Shown: one piece after another, positions 60,786 through 64,000 of the stretch
Position numbering within the stretch: position 1 is the first letter of the stretch
Layout of the letters: each line of letters opens with the position of its first letter
Origin: JAICMB01 sp035295125
GTDB lineage: Bacteria > Acidobacteriota > Terriglobia > Bryobacterales > Bryobacteraceae
Assembly: GCA_035295125.1 (NCBI GenBank)
Contig: DATGJP010000088.1
Location: forward strand, 124,001-188,000
Direction of reading: 5' to 3'
DNA length: 64,000 bases
Program-made: the position numbers and the translations under genes
Notes under the pieces: model-generated
What the model was told of the DNA's origin: nothing
Seen by the model: only the letters and a program-made list of their open reading frames with translations
Database searches by the model: none

Positions 60786-61343
60786 TTGCCATTCGATCCA
60801 AACGCTTACGGGCGTGAAATTCGTGACATTCTGGAACTCGACGGGGGCGGCGAACGCCTGATTCCCCTGGTGGCGGACCGCTGCTCGTCGGAGGCGGCGC
60901 GCGAGCGGCTGCTTAAACAGAAACCTCTAACATTGTTTCCAAATGCCCCCGCTCCCGAGGCCGCGCTTGCCGGTCTATGGCTCTATTTTTCCTGTTTCGA
61001 GGAGAGTCACTCCATTGCTCAGGACATCGCCGGCGGGGAAGGGAGCTTCTGGCACGCGATTCTGCACCGTCAGGAGCCGGACTCGGGAAATTCCGCGTAT
61101 TGGTTCCGCCGCGTGGGCACACACGCGATCTTTCCGGCCCTGCTGGATACCGCGCGCGAGATTGTAGAACGATACCCCGAAGCCGAGTTCCGGTTCGGCC
61201 CGCAGTGGGATCCGTTCGCGTTCATCATGTTCTGTGAGCGGGCGCGTCAGCAGCCCGGTTCAGCGTCGGAGAGAGCGGCGCTCGAAATCCAACGCGCTGA
61301 GTGGCAGTTGCTGTTCGATTATTGCGCGAGGCCGCGAACGTGA
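60786..61343 (+). CDS. Conserved protein of unknown function
   Basis: A 185-residue cytoplasmic protein beginning at TTG 60786 (MPFDPNAYGREIRDILEL). An ATG at 60779 is out of frame. It has no signal or membrane segment. The pattern LWLYFSCFEESHSIAQDI, HAILHRQEPDSGNSAYWFRR and RFGPQWDPFAFIMFCERAR is helical and rich in His/Trp but matches no family I recognise. It overlaps the adaptor protein gene as GTGA and is upstream of tldD, so it may be part of that operon. Confidence 0.7.
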   Translation: MPFDPNAYGREIRDILELDGGGERLIPLVADRCSSEAARERLLKQKPLTLFPNAPAPEAALAGLWLYFSCFEESHSIAQDIAGGEGSFWHAILHRQEPDSGNSAYWFRRVGTHAIFPALLDTAREIVERYPEAEFRFGPQWDPFAFIMFCERARQQPGSASERAALEIQRAEWQLLFDYCARPRT

Positions 61344-62575
61344 GAATCACCATCCGGAGGCGCACGCTTGCGCTCCTCATGCTGATTGGGGTGGCGGTCG
61401 TGATCGCCTGGGGCATCAAGCGTAAGGCAACGCCGCCGCAAGTGCCATTCGTCAAGGTGACGCGGGAGACAATCCGCAGCATGTTGAACACAAACGGTAA
61501 AGTGGAGCCGATTGACTGGGCGGCGGCGCGCGCGGAGCGCCAGGGTGTGATCGAGTCAGTCTTTATTCATCGCGGACAGAACGTCGCCGAAGGGGAGCAA
61601 CTCGTCAAGCTGAATGATCAAGCCGCCACGGCATCGCTCGCGAGCGCGGAAGCGCAGATTGCCGGGGCGCGGGCCGAACTCCGCGTGCTGCAGGAGGGCG
61701 GGTTGGCGCCGCAGCGGACCGAGATCGAAAATGAACTGGCGAAAGCCCAGTTGGACCTGCAACAGGCAGAGAAGACATTGGGAGAAGCGCAGCGGTTGTA
61801 TGCGAAGCAGGCTGGAACCAAGGTGGACGTCGATAACGCCCAGGCACAGGTCAATTCGCTGAAGGAGCAGATCGAGGGGTTAAAGAAACGGCGCGGCAAC
61901 CTGGTGGATCCGCAACAGCGCTCGGCAGGGCAGGCGAAGCTGCAGGAGGCTCTGGCGGCTGCCGAACTCGCCAAGCACAACCTGGCCTTGAGCATCATCC
62001 GGTCACCGATCGCCGGTACGGTTTACGATTTCGATCAAAGAATCGGGAGTTTCGTGAATCCGGGCGACACGATTGCGAAGGTCGGGCGTCTGGATCGTGT
62101 TCATGTCATCGTTTATGTCGACGAGCCCGATCTCGGTCGGTTGGCGATCGGCATGCCCGTTTCGATCACCTGGGATGCCATGCCGGGCCGGCAGTGGAAG
62201 GGAGCCGTGGACAAGCTTCCGACGCAGGTTGTATCCCTGACTAACAGTACGAGGCAGGTCGGCGAAGTGAGCTGCGACGTTCGCAATCCCGACCATGACC
62301 TGCTTCCTGGTACGAACATCAATGCCGAGATCCAGTCGAAGGTGGTGCCGGACGCGCTCGTAATTCCGAAGCAGGCATTGCGCCGCGATGGCGCGCAGTA
62401 TGGCGTTCTGCTGTTGAATTCCGACGAGCGCGTAGTATGGCGTCCGGTGCAGCTCGGCGTCTCGAGTTTCACGACTGTGCAGTTGGTGAAGGGCGTTTCC
62501 GACGGGGATTCCGTCGCACTGCCGATGGACAAACCTATCAAGGACGGGGCGCGCGTCGAAGCAGTTTACCCATAG
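61340..62575 (+). CDS. HlyD/MacA-type periplasmic adaptor protein
   Basis: The GTG at 61340 overlaps the preceding stop as GTGA. The 411-residue product has one N-terminal span (LALLMLIGVAVVIAWGIK), a lipoyl/barrel-sandwich half (VIESVFIHRGQNVAEGEQLV), a long coiled-coil hairpin (about residues 90-200), the second lipoyl half (IRSPIAGTVYDFDQRIGSFV) and a beta-barrel. It is the membrane-fusion subunit of an ABC or RND exporter. No permease follows it: TldD is next, so its inner-membrane partner must be encoded elsewhere. Confidence 0.85.
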   Translation: MRITIRRRTLALLMLIGVAVVIAWGIKRKATPPQVPFVKVTRETIRSMLNTNGKVEPIDWAAARAERQGVIESVFIHRGQNVAEGEQLVKLNDQAATASLASAEAQIAGARAELRVLQEGGLAPQRTEIENELAKAQLDLQQAEKTLGEAQRLYAKQAGTKVDVDNAQAQVNSLKEQIEGLKKRRGNLVDPQQRSAGQAKLQEALAAAELAKHNLALSIIRSPIAGTVYDFDQRIGSFVNPGDTIAKVGRLDRVHVIVYVDEPDLGRLAIGMPVSITWDAMPGRQWKGAVDKLPTQVVSLTNSTRQVGEVSCDVRNPDHDLLPGTNINAEIQSKVVPDALVIPKQALRRDGAQYGVLLLNSDERVVWRPVQLGVSSFTTVQLVKGVSDGDSVALPMDKPIKDGARVEAVYP

Positions 62576-62591
62576 ATAGTAGGATAAGAAC

Positions 62592-64000
62592 GTGACTGAT
62601 CTGGCCTCTGCCGCACTGGATGCGGCGATGCGGCCTGGCGTCGTCTACGCTGATGTTCGCGTGGTTGAGACCAGGGACCGCAGTCTGTCGACAAAGAACG
62701 GCCGCCCGGGCAATATTTCCTGCGGGGAGTCGATTGGTGTCGGTATTCGCGTGCTTGCGGAAGGGTGTTGGGGATTCGCGGCCACGGACGACTTGACACC
62801 CGAAGGCCTCCAATCGGCGGCGGCGCTGGCGATTTCCATTGCGCGGGCGAGCGCGCTGACGAAGAAAAAGGACCTTGAGCTTGCGCCCGAAGACAAACAT
62901 GTGTCGACGTGGGTCTCTACCTGCGCGATCGATCCATTTTCGATCAGCGTAGAGGAACAGCTCGGGTTACTACTCTCTGTCGATGCCGAGCTCCGGAAGA
63001 ATCGGGAAGTCACACTGGCCGAGGCATCGCTGCATTTCGAACGGGCGCGACAGGTTTTTGCGTCATCGGCGGGAAGCATGATTGATCAGACCCGCACAAC
63101 GACGGGAGGCGGCTATGAAGCGCACTGCTTCAAGGGCGATGAGATTCAAAAGCGCTCGTATCCGAACTCATTTGCCGGGCAGTATCAGCTCAAGGGCTAC
63201 GAGCTGATCCATGAGTTGGAGCTGCTGAAGCACGCTCCGCGTGTCGCCGAGGAAGCAGTGGCTCTGCATTCCGCGGAACAGTGCCCGGAGGGTGTGTTCG
63301 ACTTGATTCTCGACTCCAGCCAACTGGGGCTGCAGATTCACGAATCGATTGGGCACCCTATCGAGCTGGATCGCGTTTTGGGGTCGGAGGCGAATTACGC
63401 GGGCATGAGTTTCCTGACGCTCGACAAGTTGAATAACCTGCGGTATGGGTCGGACATCGTCAATGCGGTGTGCGATGCACGCGAAGAGCACGGTCCCGGA
63501 TTGGGGACATTCGCTTTCGACGACGAAGGTGTTCCGGCGCAGTGCACTCCGATTATCCGGGCCGGTGAATTCGTCGGGTATATGACGTCGCGCGAGACCG
63601 CGGCAGCGATTGGCGCGACGCGTTCTAATGGCACCATGCGGGCGGATAGCTGGAATCGTCTGCCGTTGATACGCATGACCAATGTGAGCCTGCTTCCGGG
63701 TGAGCAGTCGCTGGACGAGGTTTTCGGCGGTGTGGATCACGCAATTTACATGGAGACCAACAAGAGCTGGTCGATTGACGACAAGCGCTACAATTTCCAG
63801 TTCGGATGCGAGGTGGGCTGGGAGATTCGCAACGGGAAGCGAGTCCGCATGCTGAAGAATCCGACATACAGCGGCATCACCACTGAGTTCTGGAACTCCT
63901 GTGAGGCGATTGCCGGGCGCGACCACTGGACTCTGTGGGGCGTCCCGAACTGCGGGAAGGGTCAGCCTGAGCAGGTGATGGGAACCGGGCACGGAGCCAG
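62592..64000 (+). CDS. tldD: TldD/PmbA-family metallopeptidase, 3' truncated by window edge
   Basis: GTG start at 62592, frame open to the window end (about 469 residues visible). The HExxxH zinc motif is HESIGHPIELDR (H250, H254 region of residues 250-255), and a downstream cysteine in FWNSCEAI (about residue 437) fits the third metal ligand of TldD. TldD and TldE together cleave peptides, including antitoxins and microcin precursors. A TldE (PmbA) partner gene would be expected just past the edge. Confidence 0.9.
   Translation, partial: MTDLASAALDAAMRPGVVYADVRVVETRDRSLSTKNGRPGNISCGESIGVGIRVLAEGCWGFAATDDLTPEGLQSAAALAISIARASALTKKKDLELAPEDKHVSTWVSTCAIDPFSISVEEQLGLLLSVDAELRKNREVTLAEASLHFERARQVFASSAGSMIDQTRTTTGGGYEAHCFKGDEIQKRSYPNSFAGQYQLKGYELIHELELLKHAPRVAEEAVALHSAEQCPEGVFDLILDSSQLGLQIHESIGHPIELDRVLGSEANYAGMSFLTLDKLNNLRYGSDIVNAVCDAREEHGPGLGTFAFDDEGVPAQCTPIIRAGEFVGYMTSRETAAAIGATRSNGTMRADSWNRLPLIRMTNVSLLPGEQSLDEVFGGVDHAIYMETNKSWSIDDKRYNFQFGCEVGWEIRNGKRVRMLKNPTYSGITTEFWNSCEAIAGRDHWTLWGVPNCGKGQPEQVMGTGHGA

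Noticed and set aside
61340..64000. Complete MacAB-type exporter operon
   Set aside because: The adaptor gene is followed by tldD, and no ATPase or permease gene lies beside it. The ADOP permease at 56914 is in a different operon.

Overview
The window reads as chromosome from an Acidobacteriota bacterium, most likely a Bryobacterales / Candidatus Solibacter relative. This is inferred from gene content: a VWFA-domain protein of the acidobacterial type, an ADOP permease followed by a small PadR regulator, an Oar-like TonB-dependent receptor with a carboxypeptidase-regulatory domain, CRTAC1-type FG-GAP/ASPIC proteins, many TPR proteins, multiheme cytochromes and high GC. No rRNA, tRNA, CRISPR array, transposase or prophage was seen.

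Layout. 1-5270: an acyl-CoA dehydrogenase / ETF-quinone oxidoreductase / EtfBA operon. 5267-10100: a mixed block with a Uma2-type nuclease, a secreted protein, an M50-CBS protease, a frameshifted thioesterase and an aldose epimerase. 10131-15191: a uronate operon with a glucarate-dehydratase-like enzyme, a GH67 alpha-glucuronidase and a Tat-signal enolase-superfamily dehydratase. 15380-30059: an envelope block of TPR proteins, two related heptaheme cytochromes, the VWFA protein, two CRTAC1 proteins, and a methyltransferase/MerR pair. 30144-35515: a TonB-dependent receptor divergent from a membrane protein with a predicted DNA-binding-like N-terminus and two malectin domains. 35661-45926: an exopolysaccharide locus (two GT4 enzymes, flippase, polymerase, chain-length protein, priming transferase) that encloses an HprK-like kinase and a nucleotidyltransferase-MFS fusion. 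46021-51982: a membrane redox module (GcvH-like protein, four-cluster ferredoxin, NrfD) with a probable sigma54 promoter, followed by a heme-c histidine kinase and an NtrC-type regulator. 51997-56842: archaemetzincin, a secreted protein, a decayed ABC transporter, a nucleoside hydrolase and a chorismate-lyase-like secreted protein. 56852-64000: ADOP/PadR with a promoter and operator-like repeat, an F420-reductase-like oxidoreductase, a HlyD-type adaptor and a truncated TldD.

Three threads stand out. First, the redox module and its probable regulators: periplasmic heme sensing, a sigma54 activator, a -24/-12 promoter and an upstream palindrome in front of a cytoplasm-facing quinone-linked complex that has no obvious catalytic subunit. 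Second, the kinase plus nucleotidyltransferase-MFS pair inside a polysaccharide locus. Third, two genome-scale features: dispersed palindromic repeats in several extended families, and a TANNNT hexamer 6-9 nt before the start codon of ten genes, which suggests frequent leaderless transcription.
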